The notes: a model not told the origin generated them from the letters alone. Positions 47,307 through 55,381 are shown, numbered from the stretch's first letter. The stretch: 64,000 bases of DNA from Streptomyces kurssanovii (GCF_014649695.1 NZ_BMTN01000011.1:62001-126000); one strand, 5' to 3'. A program made the numbers and translations.

Positions 47307-47365
47307 CGCTCACTCTCCTGTCTTGACGACGTCGGGTCGGCGGGCACCATGCGAGGGATACGGCG

Positions 47366-47423
47366 CTGCCGTTCGGGCCCGCGCCCCGCTCCCCTACACG
47401 CTAAGGGCTGCCCCGTTCGGCCT
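47366..47423 (-). promoter_or_regulatory. two DevR/OsdR-like boxes upstream of the HTH-PPOX gene
   Basis: CTGCCGTTCGGGCC (47366-47379) and GCCCCGTTCGGCCT (47410-47423) each match 11 of 14 positions of GGGCCGTTCGGCCC, including the whole central CCGTTCGG core. Centres are 44 bases apart. The gene starts at 47306, reading left. Confidence 0.6.
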
Positions 47424-47449
47424 GCCTGCTGACATGCGGTGTGCCTCGC

Positions 47450-47592
47450 TCAGCCAGCGAGAGCGCCGTTGTGGAGACGGGCGACGCCGAGCATGGCGTG
47501 ACGGAGGCTGTCGGGCGGTGCGGAACGACCAGGCCGGTGCCGAGGTAGCCGCCAGCGGCAATCGTGGTGGTCTTCCCGACGGCGGCTTCGGC
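47450..47592 (-). pseudogene. IS5-type transposase C-terminal remnant
   Basis: One minus frame reads TTTIAAGGYLGTGLVVPHRP, like the DDE transposase segment GGYRGTGLxxPHR. After a frame change it reads DSLRHAMLGVARLHNGALAG followed by TGA (47452-47450), matching the typical transposase end HAMLGIARLHNLALxG. The middle is deleted and no terminal inverted repeats are seen. It marks past insertion within the island. Confidence 0.65.
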
Positions 47593-47632
47593 GCCGGACT
47601 CTCCTGTGCCGCGGCAGATCCTGCGGATCTGC

Positions 47633-48358
47633 CTACGCGGAGTGCAACTCGCGAACTCGAGCACGGAACATACGCCAGCGCCGCTCGTTGTCATGCACCA
47701 GCATGGCCGACTCCGCCATCAGGTCCGCCGCCCGATCCAGCAGTTCGGAAGCCGAATACAGGTAGGCAGGGGCCGTCCGCTCGCCTCCCAGGTCGGCCCG
47801 CAGTGCCGCCGGTGCGAAGTCGACCTTGGCCAGCAAATCAAGGACGCGCCGCAACATCCGCGCGATCAGAGACTGCAGTGCGGCCGACTGCCAGTCATTG
47901 GCGATGATCCGGTGCCGCTCCCCGAGCAGGTCAGCCAACGCCGGGTAGGCAGCCAAGCTGCCCGCGATCTCCCAGGCCTGCTCCATCGCCCGAGCCAGCC
48001 AGCCACCCGTCTGCTCGGCGTCATCTGCCACCAGCCGGACTTCACGCTTCAACCGCTGCAGTTCCGCCGGCTCGCCCTCACCCTCCATGAACAGAACTCC
48101 CGACTCGGCGACGAGCCCAGGGGCATTGAGGTCCTCGGTGCCGGCAAACCCGACCGCCGACGCCTGCTCACCCACGCCGACCACGCTCCACCGGTCGGCC
48201 AGCGCCTTAAGCACCCGCGACCGCGCCTGCAGCTCACCTGCCTCCCGCAGCGGCGCCTGCGAGTAGTACTCCTCATGCTCGCGATGGAACCGCGCGAGAT
48301 TGTCGATCAACTGCAGCAGCGACTCAGGAGGACTGAGCCGCGCTTCATTCTCGGCCAT
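47633..48358 (-). CDS. hypothetical helical protein
   Basis: About 241 residues from ATG 48358 (MAENEARLSPPESLLQLIDN). It is mainly helical, with no membrane segment. It contains SVVGVGEQASAVGFAGTEDL, a glycine-rich stretch, and later ELQRLKREVRLVADDAEQTG and an Arg-rich end, WRMFRARVRELHSA. The family is not recognised. The frame continues upstream into the PPDK relic, so the true start is uncertain and fusion with the relic is possible. No ribosome binding site is clear. Confidence 0.6.
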   Translation of the reverse strand: MAENEARLSPPESLLQLIDNLARFHREHEEYYSQAPLREAGELQARSRVLKALADRWSVVGVGEQASAVGFAGTEDLNAPGLVAESGVLFMEGEGEPAELQRLKREVRLVADDAEQTGGWLARAMEQAWEIAGSLAAYPALADLLGERHRIIANDWQSAALQSLIARMLRRVLDLLAKVDFAPAALRADLGGERTAPAYLYSASELLDRAADLMAESAMLVHDNERRWRMFRARVRELHSA

Positions 48359-48404
48359 GCCGACAGTCTGCACCGCCCCCACCCACGCCCGCCGCAGCGG
48401 ACTC

Positions 48405-48615
48405 AAGCCGTCCGGCGCTCCGCGCAGTCGGTCGAAGGACCCAGGGTCCAGGTTTTCGAGCTCTTGGAGGGGGACGGCATTGCGGATACCGGCGACGACG
48501 TCCTCACCCTGGGCGTCGGGAAGGTGGTCACCGTAGGTGCCGGCCGGCCCGTGGCGGGGTCGCGGGTGAAGGCGACACCGCTGCCCGAGTCGGGGCCGAG
48601 GTTGCCGAAGACCAT
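48405..48615 (-). pseudogene. pyruvate phosphate dikinase (PPDK) fragment
   Basis: The minus strand reads MVFGNLGPDSGSGVAFTRDP then, after a one-base frame change near 48545, TYGDHLPDAQGEDVVAGIRN followed by AVPLQELENLDPGSFDRL. These are the contiguous PPDK motifs VFGNxGxxSGTGVAFTRxP and YGDYLxxAQGEDVVAGxR. Only about 70 of some 880 residues remain. It is joined directly to an SDR fragment at 48615/48616. Confidence 0.82.
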
Positions 48616-48889
48616 GAGGCCGGCTGTGGACGACACGTTGATAACCGCACCGCCGCCCGCCCACCTCATCGACGCTGCGGTGGCCCGCATGCCGAGCCAA
48701 GGGCCGTAGAGGTTGATGTCGATCACGCGTCGGAACATCTGCGGTTCCGTTGCTTCCATGGAGCCGAACTCGACCACGCCCGCATGGTTGACGAGCACCG
48801 ACACCGGGCCGAACGCACGCTCGGTCTCGGCCACCGCAGCTGACCAGTTCACGGCGCTTGTCACGTCGAGGTTGTGGAATCGGGCTGAC
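48616..48889 (-). pseudogene. short-chain dehydrogenase fragment fused to the PPDK relic
   Basis: The minus strand reads LDVTSAVNWSAAVAETERAF, then GPVSVLVNHAGVVEFGSMEA and MRWAGGGAVINVSSTAGL. These are the SDR middle, with the NAG motif (here NHAG) and the catalytic Ser region, but the N-terminal cofactor loop and the YxxxK catalytic pair are missing. At SSTAGL the reading passes in frame into PPDK sequence (MVFGN), so a deletion joined two unrelated genes. Confidence 0.8.
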
Positions 48890-48943
48890 CGGGCGGGCCT
48901 CCATCACCGGGCAGGCGCAAACTGGAGGCACGGAGGAGGTGCC

Positions 48944-49540
48944 ATGGCTTCCGTACGGATCGTCGTCGCCTCGGAACATCACTCCACACAGGAGATCGCC
49001 GACCGAGTCGGTGCCCGGCTGTGCGAACGTGGCCATGACGTTGAGGTGCACACGCTGTGTCCCGGCGACAAATGGCTCCCGCCCGTCGGCCCCCTCGTGA
49101 TCGGCAGCGCCGTACACGACGGTGCCTGGCTGCCGGAGGCCGATCACTTCGTCAAGAAACACGCCCAGGAACTGGGCAGCCGGCCTGTGTGGATGTACAG
49201 CGTGGGCATGACCGCAGCACTGCCTCGACCCTTGCGCGCGCTTGCCGCGCGAGCCGAGCAGCCGCACATCGCGGGGCTCGTCGATCTCGTCCACCCCCGC
49301 GAGCACCATCGCTTCTCCGGTGTGATCCGGCGCGGGCACCTGAGCCGGAAGGGTGCCGTGCTGTTCCGCCTGCTCGGCTGCCGTTACGGGGACCACCGGG
49401 ATTGGACGGAAATCGATGCGTGGGCGGCCGGCATCAGCCGGGCGCTGGAAGTCCGGCCTGACCTAACAGAGCATTCCGGGTTGGCGCAAAGCATGCGAAG
49501 CGGGCAGCGTGGATCCGGGGACGGGCCCGGTGAGAGGTGA
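48944..49540 (+). CDS. flavodoxin-domain protein, second
   Basis: A 198-residue flavodoxin-like protein with a variant phosphate loop, IVVASEHHSTQEIADRVG, and VGPLVIGSAVHDGAWLPEAD, VWMYSVGMTAALPRPLRA. It is paralogous to 41722-42231 but with the first loop rich in His rather than Gly/Ser, so FMN binding is doubtful. GGAGGAGGT precedes ATG 48944. The USP gene follows after 7 bases, forming an operon. Confidence 0.83.
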   Translation: MASVRIVVASEHHSTQEIADRVGARLCERGHDVEVHTLCPGDKWLPPVGPLVIGSAVHDGAWLPEADHFVKKHAQELGSRPVWMYSVGMTAALPRPLRALAARAEQPHIAGLVDLVHPREHHRFSGVIRRGHLSRKGAVLFRLLGCRYGDHRDWTEIDAWAAGISRALEVRPDLTEHSGLAQSMRSGQRGSGDGPGER

Positions 49541-49547
49541 GATCCTT

Positions 49548-49997
49548 ATGGACCGCAGTGAAGCAGCCCCCCGCATCGTTGTCGGCGTCGACGGTTCCGC
49601 GTCGTCGCAGGAAGCCCTGCGATGGGCAGCCCGGCAGGCCGAACTCATCAGCGGCGTGGTGGAGGCCGTCTGCGCATGGGAGACGCCGTCGGAGTCCGGT
49701 TGGGCGGGACCGGCGACGGAACCAGGCTTCGATCTGGAGCAGGCCCGCCGCGGCTTCACCGAGGAGATCCGGACGGTCTTCCGGGATGACAAGCCTGTAG
49801 AGGTACGGGAAATGCTGGTCCGAGGTGACCCCTCCGAAGTCCTGGTGCGTGCCTCCGAAGGAGCCGAGCTCCTTGTGGTCGGCAGCAGAGGCCGCGGCGG
49901 CTTCGGTCGGGCCATGCTGGGCTCCGTCAGCCAGCGCTGTGCTCAGCACGCCGCGTGCCCGGTGGTCGTCGTGCGCCCGGCGGGCGACGAGAAGTGA
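49548..49997 (+). CDS. single-domain universal stress protein
   Basis: A 149-residue USP with a complete ATP-binding signature, VVGSRGRGGFGRAMLGSVS, and N-terminal IVVGVDGSASSQEALRWAA. ATG 49548 has GAGAGG at suitable spacing; a GTG at 49509 overlaps the previous gene. It ends CAQHAACPVVVVRPAG. As the only single-domain USP here it probably forms dimers. It is co-transcribed with the flavodoxin-domain gene. Confidence 0.93.
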   Translation: MDRSEAAPRIVVGVDGSASSQEALRWAARQAELISGVVEAVCAWETPSESGWAGPATEPGFDLEQARRGFTEEIRTVFRDDKPVEVREMLVRGDPSEVLVRASEGAELLVVGSRGRGGFGRAMLGSVSQRCAQHAACPVVVVRPAGDEK

Positions 49998-50012
49998 GGC
50001 TCGCTCGGCGGG

Positions 50013-50687
50013 TCACAGGCGCTCGGTATCGTCGAGCGCGGTGGGCGCGACGAGGTCGCAGCGTACGTCGACAACCCCTTCGACCGCCCGTATCAGGCGC
50101 TCCGCAACCGGGATCAGCGAGGCGTCCCGGACGGTGCCTGTGATCGTCACGCATCCCCTGTCGACGTCCACCTGGATCCCCCCACGCGAGACCGGAAAGA
50201 AACGGTCGACCACTTCGTGCTTCACCTCTTCGGCGAGGTCCTCGTCCGTCCGGAGAAAGACCTTGAGCAGGTCGGACCGGCTGACGATGCCTTTCAGGAA
50301 TCCCCGCTCGTCGACAACCGGCAGACGCTTCACCTGGTGCTGTGCCATCAGGCGGGCCGCTCGGGGCAGCGTGGCGTCGGCGGGAACGGTGATCGCGGGA
50401 GCGGACATCAGATCCCGCGCGGTGACCGCCCAGGCCTTGGCGTAGTCCGCCAGGCGCTCCTTGTGGCCGACGAGCGTGGGCTCCGTGTCGCGCAGCTCCT
50501 CCTTGGCCAGGAGATCCGCCTCGGACACGACTCCTACGACGTGCCGCTCGCCCTCGAGAACGGGCACCGCGGTGACCTGCCACTGTTTCATGGCGGTCAC
50601 GATCTCCTTGAACGTGGCGTCCAGCTCCACAGCGACGACGGTCGAGGTCATCACGTCGCTGACGGTGTGCGGTGTTCGGCGATTCAC
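50013..50687 (-). CDS. CBS-pair and BON domain protein, second
   Basis: A 224-residue paralogue of 42877-43524 with the same order: CBS1 (SDVMTSTVVAVELDATFKEI; VVGVVSEADLLAKEEL), CBS2 (DLMSAPAITVPADATL; GIVSRSDLLKVFLRTDEDL) and BON (QVDVDRGCVTITGTVRDASL). GTG 50687 has GAAGGGA seven bases upstream. Two phased palindromes lie 89-114 bases upstream. It probably senses adenylate charge. Confidence 0.92.
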   Translation of the reverse strand: MNRRTPHTVSDVMTSTVVAVELDATFKEIVTAMKQWQVTAVPVLEGERHVVGVVSEADLLAKEELRDTEPTLVGHKERLADYAKAWAVTARDLMSAPAITVPADATLPRAARLMAQHQVKRLPVVDERGFLKGIVSRSDLLKVFLRTDEDLAEEVKHEVVDRFFPVSRGGIQVDVDRGCVTITGTVRDASLIPVAERLIRAVEGVVDVRCDLVAPTALDDTERL

Positions 50688-50775
50688 GGCACGTTCCCTT
50701 CGGGAGTGCATCGGCTCTGCGAAATGACGCGGATCCCTTCACTGTCAGCCTGTGCGACGTCCACAGCACCCGACA

Positions 50776-50801
50776 GGGCCGAGCGGCCCGCCGTACGGCC
50801 C
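50776..50801 (-). promoter_or_regulatory. overlapping pair of DevR/OsdR-like boxes
   Basis: GGGCCG-AG-CGGCCC (50776-50789) overlaps CCGCCG-TA-CGGCCC (50788-50801). Centres are 12 bases apart, about one helical turn, and the whole is bounded by AGGGCCG at the left and CGGCCCT at the right. The CBS-BON gene starts at 50687. Confidence 0.7.
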
Positions 50802-50818
50802 TGCTTCGAGGCGACGTG

Positions 50819-51700
50819 TCACGAGGCCGGCACCACCGCGACGGGGCAGGACGCGTGGTGCAGGACGGTGTGGCCCACCCTTCCCAGTTGCATGCCGAAC
50901 TGGTTGTGCCGACGACGTGCGCCGACGACCAGCAGGTCGGCCGTTGCCGACCGCGCGAGCAGAACTTTACGAGCCGGTCCTTCGACCGTGGCTCGCCTCA
51001 CATGGACATCCGGATGGTCCCGCACGGCCGCCTCGAGCGCCTCGTCGAGCAGGGTCGAGGCCTGGTCCTCGTGGTAGCGGGCGGGATCTCCGGCCAGGAG
51101 CGGGTGGTCCTTCGTCTCGTGGGCCGGGCAGCGCCAGGCGCGGACCACATCCAGGGTGCAGCCCCTCAGCTCCGCCTCCCGAAAGGCGAACCGGACCGCC
51201 GCCGAATCGACGTCGGCATCTCCGACGCCGAGCGTGATGCGGTCGTGCTTACCTGCCAGTCCCGCCTTGTCGCCACGCACCACGATGACAGGGCAGTGGG
51301 CACCGGCGGCCACGGTGAGGCTGACCGAGCCGAGGAGCAGTCCTGCGATGTCGCCACGGCCTCGCGACCCGGTGACCAGTGCGAAGGCATGCCGCCCTTC
51401 TCTCAGCAGAGCGCCCACCGTGTCCTCCGGAAGGACATCGGTGAGGACTTTGACGTCAGGCGTACGGCGCCTGACGCGCTCTGCCGCGGTTCCCACGATG
51501 TTGTCGGCGAACACCTGCCCGTCGGGACGGTCGAGGCCGCTCGCCAGGGCGGCTCCTTCGTAACGCTGCCACAAGGACGCGTACACCAGGCGTAGCGGCA
51601 GGCCATGGCGAAGGGCCTCGTCAGCTGCCCAATCGGTCGCCACGAAGCTGGATTCGGAACCGTCCACGCCTACAACCAGGGGCCACTCCATTGTCCCCAC
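50819..51700 (-). CDS. tandem-domain universal stress protein, second
   Basis: A 293-residue USP with two domains. The first has EWPLVVGVDGSESSFVATDW and VTGSRGRGDIAGLLLGSVSL. The second has ITLGVGDADVDSAAVRFAFR and a diverged loop, LVVGARRRHNQFGMQLGRVG. It is a paralogue of 40597-41415 with the same short leader (MGTMEWPLVVG; MKTMWLPLVVG). GTG 51700 or ATG 51691 may be used. Its promoter region carries two boxes shared with the divergent GNAT relic. Confidence 0.93.
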   Translation of the reverse strand: MGTMEWPLVVGVDGSESSFVATDWAADEALRHGLPLRLVYASLWQRYEGAALASGLDRPDGQVFADNIVGTAAERVRRRTPDVKVLTDVLPEDTVGALLREGRHAFALVTGSRGRGDIAGLLLGSVSLTVAAGAHCPVIVVRGDKAGLAGKHDRITLGVGDADVDSAAVRFAFREAELRGCTLDVVRAWRCPAHETKDHPLLAGDPARYHEDQASTLLDEALEAAVRDHPDVHVRRATVEGPARKVLLARSATADLLVVGARRRHNQFGMQLGRVGHTVLHHASCPVAVVPAS

Positions 51701-51764
51701 CGCCTTTCACCGAAGGGCCAGAAGGTCTCCTTTTCACCGTCACACGCTGGATCTGCCGTTCACA

Positions 51765-51800
51765 GGGCCGGTCGGGCCCTTACTGATGCCCGTACGGCCC
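51765..51800. promoter_or_regulatory. two DevR/OsdR-like boxes, USP-GNAT divergent region
   Basis: AGGGCC-GGTCG-GGCCCT (core 51765-51779) and TGCCCG-TA-CGGCCC (51787-51800). Centres are about 22 bases apart, two helical turns. They lie 65-110 bases from the USP start and 53-90 bases from the GNAT start. Confidence 0.65.
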
Positions 51801-51852
51801 AGGGTTTCGTCGGCGCACTCTGGAGGCGAGAACTTACGAGGAGGGTCGGCCG

Positions 51853-52203
51853 ATGACGAGTACCGGATCCTCCACGCACGCGCTGTTGACGGACGGGACC
51901 ACCGTGCGCATTCGCCTCGCTCTTCCAGAAGACGCAGAGCGCGTGCTGGAGTTCTACTCCACGATGGCGCCGGAGAACCTGCACCTGCGCTTCTTCTCGA
52001 CGGGACGTCGGTCGGCGGAGCTGGCCGCCGAGAGCGGAGACAGAATCCTGGGGATGGCGGACTACGCAAGAGAGCCCGGAACGACTGCAGCGGACATTTC
52101 GCTCGCAGTCGCGGACGATCAGCACCAGCGAGGGCTGGGCACGCTGCTGCTGGAACACCTGTCCGTCACTTACAGGCAACCACCATCCGCGGCCCGCCCA
52201 TAG
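51853..52203 (+). pseudogene. N-terminal GNAT relic, probably from a GNAT-acyl-CoA ligase fusion
   Basis: The frame begins MTSTGSSTHALLTDGTTVRI and continues as SPEN-type segment APENLHLRFFS, then SLAVADDQHQRGLGTLLLEH with the acetyl-CoA loop. It matches the N-terminus of large bifunctional GNAT/acetate-CoA-ligase proteins, which exceed 800 residues. About 20 residues after RRSAELAAE seem deleted, and after LSVTYRQ the sequence loses similarity and stops at residue 116. AGGAGGG precedes ATG 51853, so expression may persist. Confidence 0.7.
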
Positions 52204-52227
52204 GGCCTGTCGGCCCCCGTTCGGCCC
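52203..52227. promoter_or_regulatory. orphan overlapping pair of DevR/OsdR-like boxes
   Basis: GGGCCT-GT-CGGCCC (52203-52216) overlaps CCCCCG-TT-CGGCCC (52214-52227), centres 11 bases apart, again bounded by AGGGCC and GGCCCT. It lies between the 3' ends of two relics, so its original gene has probably been deleted. Confidence 0.65.
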
Positions 52228-52295
52228 TTGATGTCGACGGCCCGGCAGGTGCCGGGAAAGCGGTCGGCCACCAGGTGCCGGCCTGCCGTATGCCG

Positions 52296-52938
52296 CTAGC
52301 CGACGACGCTGACCTCGTCGTGGGTGAGGCCGCCCAGCACCACTTTGAGCGCCCCAGTGTGCGACGCGCGTGCGAAGACGTCGTATGTCTCTTCCATCTG
52401 CCCCAACTCGAAGCGGTGTGTGACCATCGCGGAGGCTGCTGGGAGTTTCCCACCCGCCATCATCCGAAGAAGCAGCGGCGTGGAATAGGTGTCTACGAGC
52501 CCGGTCGTGATCGTCACATCCTTGATCCACAGATCTTCAAGGTGGAGCGCGGCGGGCTTACCGTGCACACCGACGTTGGCGACATGGCCTCCCAGCCGCA
52601 CCATCCGCGTGCACTGTTCGAAGGCCTCGGGTACGCCGACCGCCTCGATGACGACATCGGCGCCGAGGCCGTCCGTCAGATCCTCGACCAGTGCTCCGGT
52701 GCTTCGGTCGCATCGGCGGTTGTATCCGCGCCCATGGCGCGTGCCGCCTCCAGCCGGGATTCGGCCAGGTCGACGGCATGATCCGTCCCGGGCTGTAGAG
52801 CTGCGCGGTGGCGATGGTGGCCAGCCCTATAGGTCCGGCCCCGACCACGACCACAGTGTCACCGGGGCGCACTCGCCCATTGAGGACGCCCACTTCGTGA
52901 CCGGTGGGGAAGATGTCGGCTAGGAGCCGCGTCCTCAC
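52296..52938 (-). pseudogene. zinc alcohol dehydrogenase, truncated and frameshifted
   Basis: The minus strand reads TRLLADIFPTGHEVGVLNGR and DTVVVVGAGPIGLATIATAQ, then needs a frame change after YSPG to read AVDLAESRLEAARAMGAD. A second change gives LVEDLTDGLGADVVIEAVGV and the C-terminus (GGHVANVGVHGKPAALHLED; ALKVVLGG). The N-terminal zinc-binding half (about 150 residues) is absent. It was a medium-chain dehydrogenase of the kind found in Streptomyces oxygen-stress islands. Confidence 0.85.
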
Positions 52939-53165
52939 GGTGGCGCGAGACGACGCCGTCCAGCAACTCCCGAAGTCCCGAGCGCTCCCCGCTGCTGATC
53001 ATCCACCGATGATTCCAGAGCTCCGCCAAGCAGTCAGGCTCTCTGGAGCACCCAGTTCGCCCATTGAGCGGTCGACCTGTCTGCGTCGTCGCAATGCTCT
53101 GGGCAGAAGGTCGAGCCGGTGCTGTCCGCCGCGCGATGAGCGCTTCGTGGGCAGAGCACCCAGAG

Positions 53166-53190
53166 CCTGCCCCGACAGCGGCGGGGCAGG
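53166..53190 (-). terminator. hairpin after the MFS gene
   Basis: CCTGCCCCG (53166-53174) and CGGGGCAGG (53182-53190) make a perfect 9-bp stem with a 7-base loop, 9 bases beyond the leftward MFS stop. The rest of 52939-53165 holds nothing I recognise. Confidence 0.75.
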
Positions 53191-53198
53191 TTGGTCGT

Positions 53199-54053
53199 TC
53201 ATCGGGGGGTGGGTCGATGCTCGGTGATCCAGCGGGCGGCGAGGAATCCGGATGCGGCGGTGAGGACGGCGGCGGCAATGACGGTGGCGTTGAGGCCGAG
53301 GGCGTCGGCGAGGATGCCGGCGACGAGAGCGCCGGCGGCGTAGCCGATGTGGGCGTGGTCGGAGATGGAGGCGATGAGGGCCGGGTAGACCATGGCGGTG
53401 CCCAGGCCGAGGAAGACCGCGGACAGGATGCCCGCGAGCAGCGGGCGCTCGAGCAGGGCCAGGGCGAGGCCGAAGCCTGCGGCTTGGACGAGCATGCCGA
53501 TGCCGACGAGTTCGGGGACGGGGCGCAGGCCGTAGCTGGTGGCGAGGTAGCCGGTGAGCAGGGCGGTGACGCCGACCGAGGTGTATCCGGCGGCCTCGTT
53601 CAGTCCGGTGGCCAGGCCGCGCCGGGAGGGGCCGACGAGGTCGATCTTCATGTTGACGGTCATCGACCAGGTCAGGCCCTGGTTCAGGCCGAGCAGGACG
53701 TTGGCAGCGACCATCCAGCCCCAGGACGGCGCGTAGGCGAGGGCGAAGGGGACGGGGATGCCGAGCAGCCAGCCGGCCACCAGCAGCTGCTTGCGGCGGA
53801 AGCGGGCAGTAAGCGCACCGGCGGCAAGGTTGGTGAGCGCCTTGGCGAGGCCGAAGGCGATGATGAAGGACAAGACGGCCAGGTCGCTGGTCAGGCCGAA
53901 CGTCTCGGAGCCGATGAGCGGGACGGTGATGCGTTCCAGGCCGACCAGGCCGCCGACGCAGATGTTGACGATGACCAGCAGGGTGAACTGCAGCCAGTTC
54001 TCCCGTAGGCCCAGCCGGACGGGCTGCCCGGTCGCGGTGGGCGTGGCGTTCAT
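53199..54053 (-). CDS. MFS transporter, shortened by in-frame deletions
   Basis: A 284-residue major facilitator protein; the family is usually 400-430 residues. The first half is normal (IVNICVGGLVGLERITVPLI; ALTNLAAGALTARFRRKQLL; GLNEAAGYTSVGVTALLTGY). After LRPVPELVG the sequence jumps to GMLVQAAGFGLALALLERP, missing the central loop and about two helices. At ISDHAHIGYAAGALVAGI the conserved WRARxxxxYRxWRD stretch is lost. The frame remains open, but transport is doubtful. A rhodanese relic lies directly upstream. Confidence 0.7.
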   Translation of the reverse strand: MNATPTATGQPVRLGLRENWLQFTLLVIVNICVGGLVGLERITVPLIGSETFGLTSDLAVLSFIIAFGLAKALTNLAAGALTARFRRKQLLVAGWLLGIPVPFALAYAPSWGWMVAANVLLGLNQGLTWSMTVNMKIDLVGPSRRGLATGLNEAAGYTSVGVTALLTGYLATSYGLRPVPELVGIGMLVQAAGFGLALALLERPLLAGILSAVFLGLGTAMVYPALIASISDHAHIGYAAGALVAGILADALGLNATVIAAAVLTAASGFLAARWITEHRPTPR

Positions 54054-54089
54054 GAGCGAATGTCCTGCGTGCCTCGGGTGGGCCGCTGT

Positions 54090-54240
54090 CTGCGGGCGCC
54101 CATGTGGTCGGTCGGCCCGCCGCCGAGGACGGTGACATCCATGCGACCAGCCCGTTCCATGAGACCGGCGGCCGTCATGGCGCGCTCGCGGGGTAGGTTT
54201 TCAAGCGCTCGGCGGCCTGGGTGGGATCGATGACGACAGG
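54090..54240 (-). pseudogene. rhodanese-domain relic
   Basis: The minus strand reads RERAMTAAGLMERAGRMDVT followed by VLGGGPTD, like the rhodanese C-terminal end (GYRAxxAAxLLxRAGxxDVTVLxGGPxDW). An upstream piece in another frame, PVVIDPTQAAERLKTYP, may belong to it. The active-site Cys loop is lost. It lies between the MFS gene and the CstR operator, so it belonged to the left sulfur cluster. Confidence 0.5.
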
Positions 54241-54295
54241 GGGTGCTCATGTGCGTGAGTTGCTTTTCGTCCTGGACGAGTACCGAACGGACTAG

Positions 54296-54607
<312 letters not shown>

Positions 54608-54633
54608 GCGGCGCCTCCGGCGTGAGCACCGCA

Positions 54634-55230
54634 TCACGCCACGGCGTCGACGAGCATGAAGGCGGCCACGGCCAGCAGGAGAACCGCGAAGACACGTTGC
54701 AGGCGGGGTCCGGAGACCTTCGCGGCGAGGCGCTTGCCGTCCCAGGCGCCCAGGACGGCGGCGGCGATGAAGGGGCCGATGACCGCCCAGTCCAGGGAGA
54801 TGGCGGCGCCCGAGCGGGTGGCGAGCGAAGCCAGGGAGTTGGCCGTGATGACCAGCAGGCTGGTACCGACCGCCGCCGCCCCGGCGGCCCTGCCCGCCGT
54901 ACCGTGCCGGTCCCACCGCCGGCCGGGTCGGCGGGCCGGAGCATCTTCAGCGCGGCCAGGGCCGCGACCACCGGAAGGCGAGGGTGAGGACGCCTGCGGC
55001 AGACGGGCGGCGGCCTTCGCCAAAGCAGCGGGCAGGAGGCCTGCGGCGGCGAACGCCGCTCCGGCCCTCCACCGCACGTTCCCGGCGCGGGCGTTGGCGT
55101 ACAGGGAGGTCACGGTGACGATGACGAGGCTGGCGGTGGTGGCCGCGGCGGGGGGTGAAGCCGAGCAGATAGATCAGGGCGGGAACGGCCAGGACGCTGC
55201 CGCCGCCGAGCACGCCGAGCAGCCAGCAGC
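54634..55230 (-). pseudogene. TauE/SafE sulfite exporter, multiply frameshifted
   Basis: Reading leftward, LGGGSVLAVPALIYLLGFTP is followed by a frame change to MTSLYANARAGNVRWRAGAA. Another change gives VAALAALKMLRP, and a further one VGTSLLVITANSLASLATRS, ending LLAVAAFMLVDAVA. The pieces are in the right order for a TauE/SafE anion exporter. At least three frameshifts separate them, so it is inactive. The intact counterpart is at 60273-61133. Confidence 0.85.
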
Positions 55231-55234
55231 CGGG

Positions 55235-55381
55235 TCAGGGCACGTGGACGGCGCCGGGCGCGCGCCCGGCCTTCCACTCCGGTACTTCACGCACGTCCAG
55301 CAGCACGGCGGTGCCGTCGTCGGTGTGGGTGCGGGCCTGCTCGGGGGTGAGGCGGCCAGTGCCGCGCCGGAAGAGGAACAT
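55235..55381 (-). pseudogene. truncated rhodanese, N-terminal part
   Basis: From ATG 55381 the minus strand encodes 48 residues, MFLFRRGTGRLTPEQARTHT then VLLDVREVPEWKAGRAPGAV, ending HVP-stop. This is the first half of a rhodanese domain, lost before the catalytic CxxGxR loop. AAGGG lies upstream of the ATG. It is the second of two rhodanese relics in the left cluster. Confidence 0.75.
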
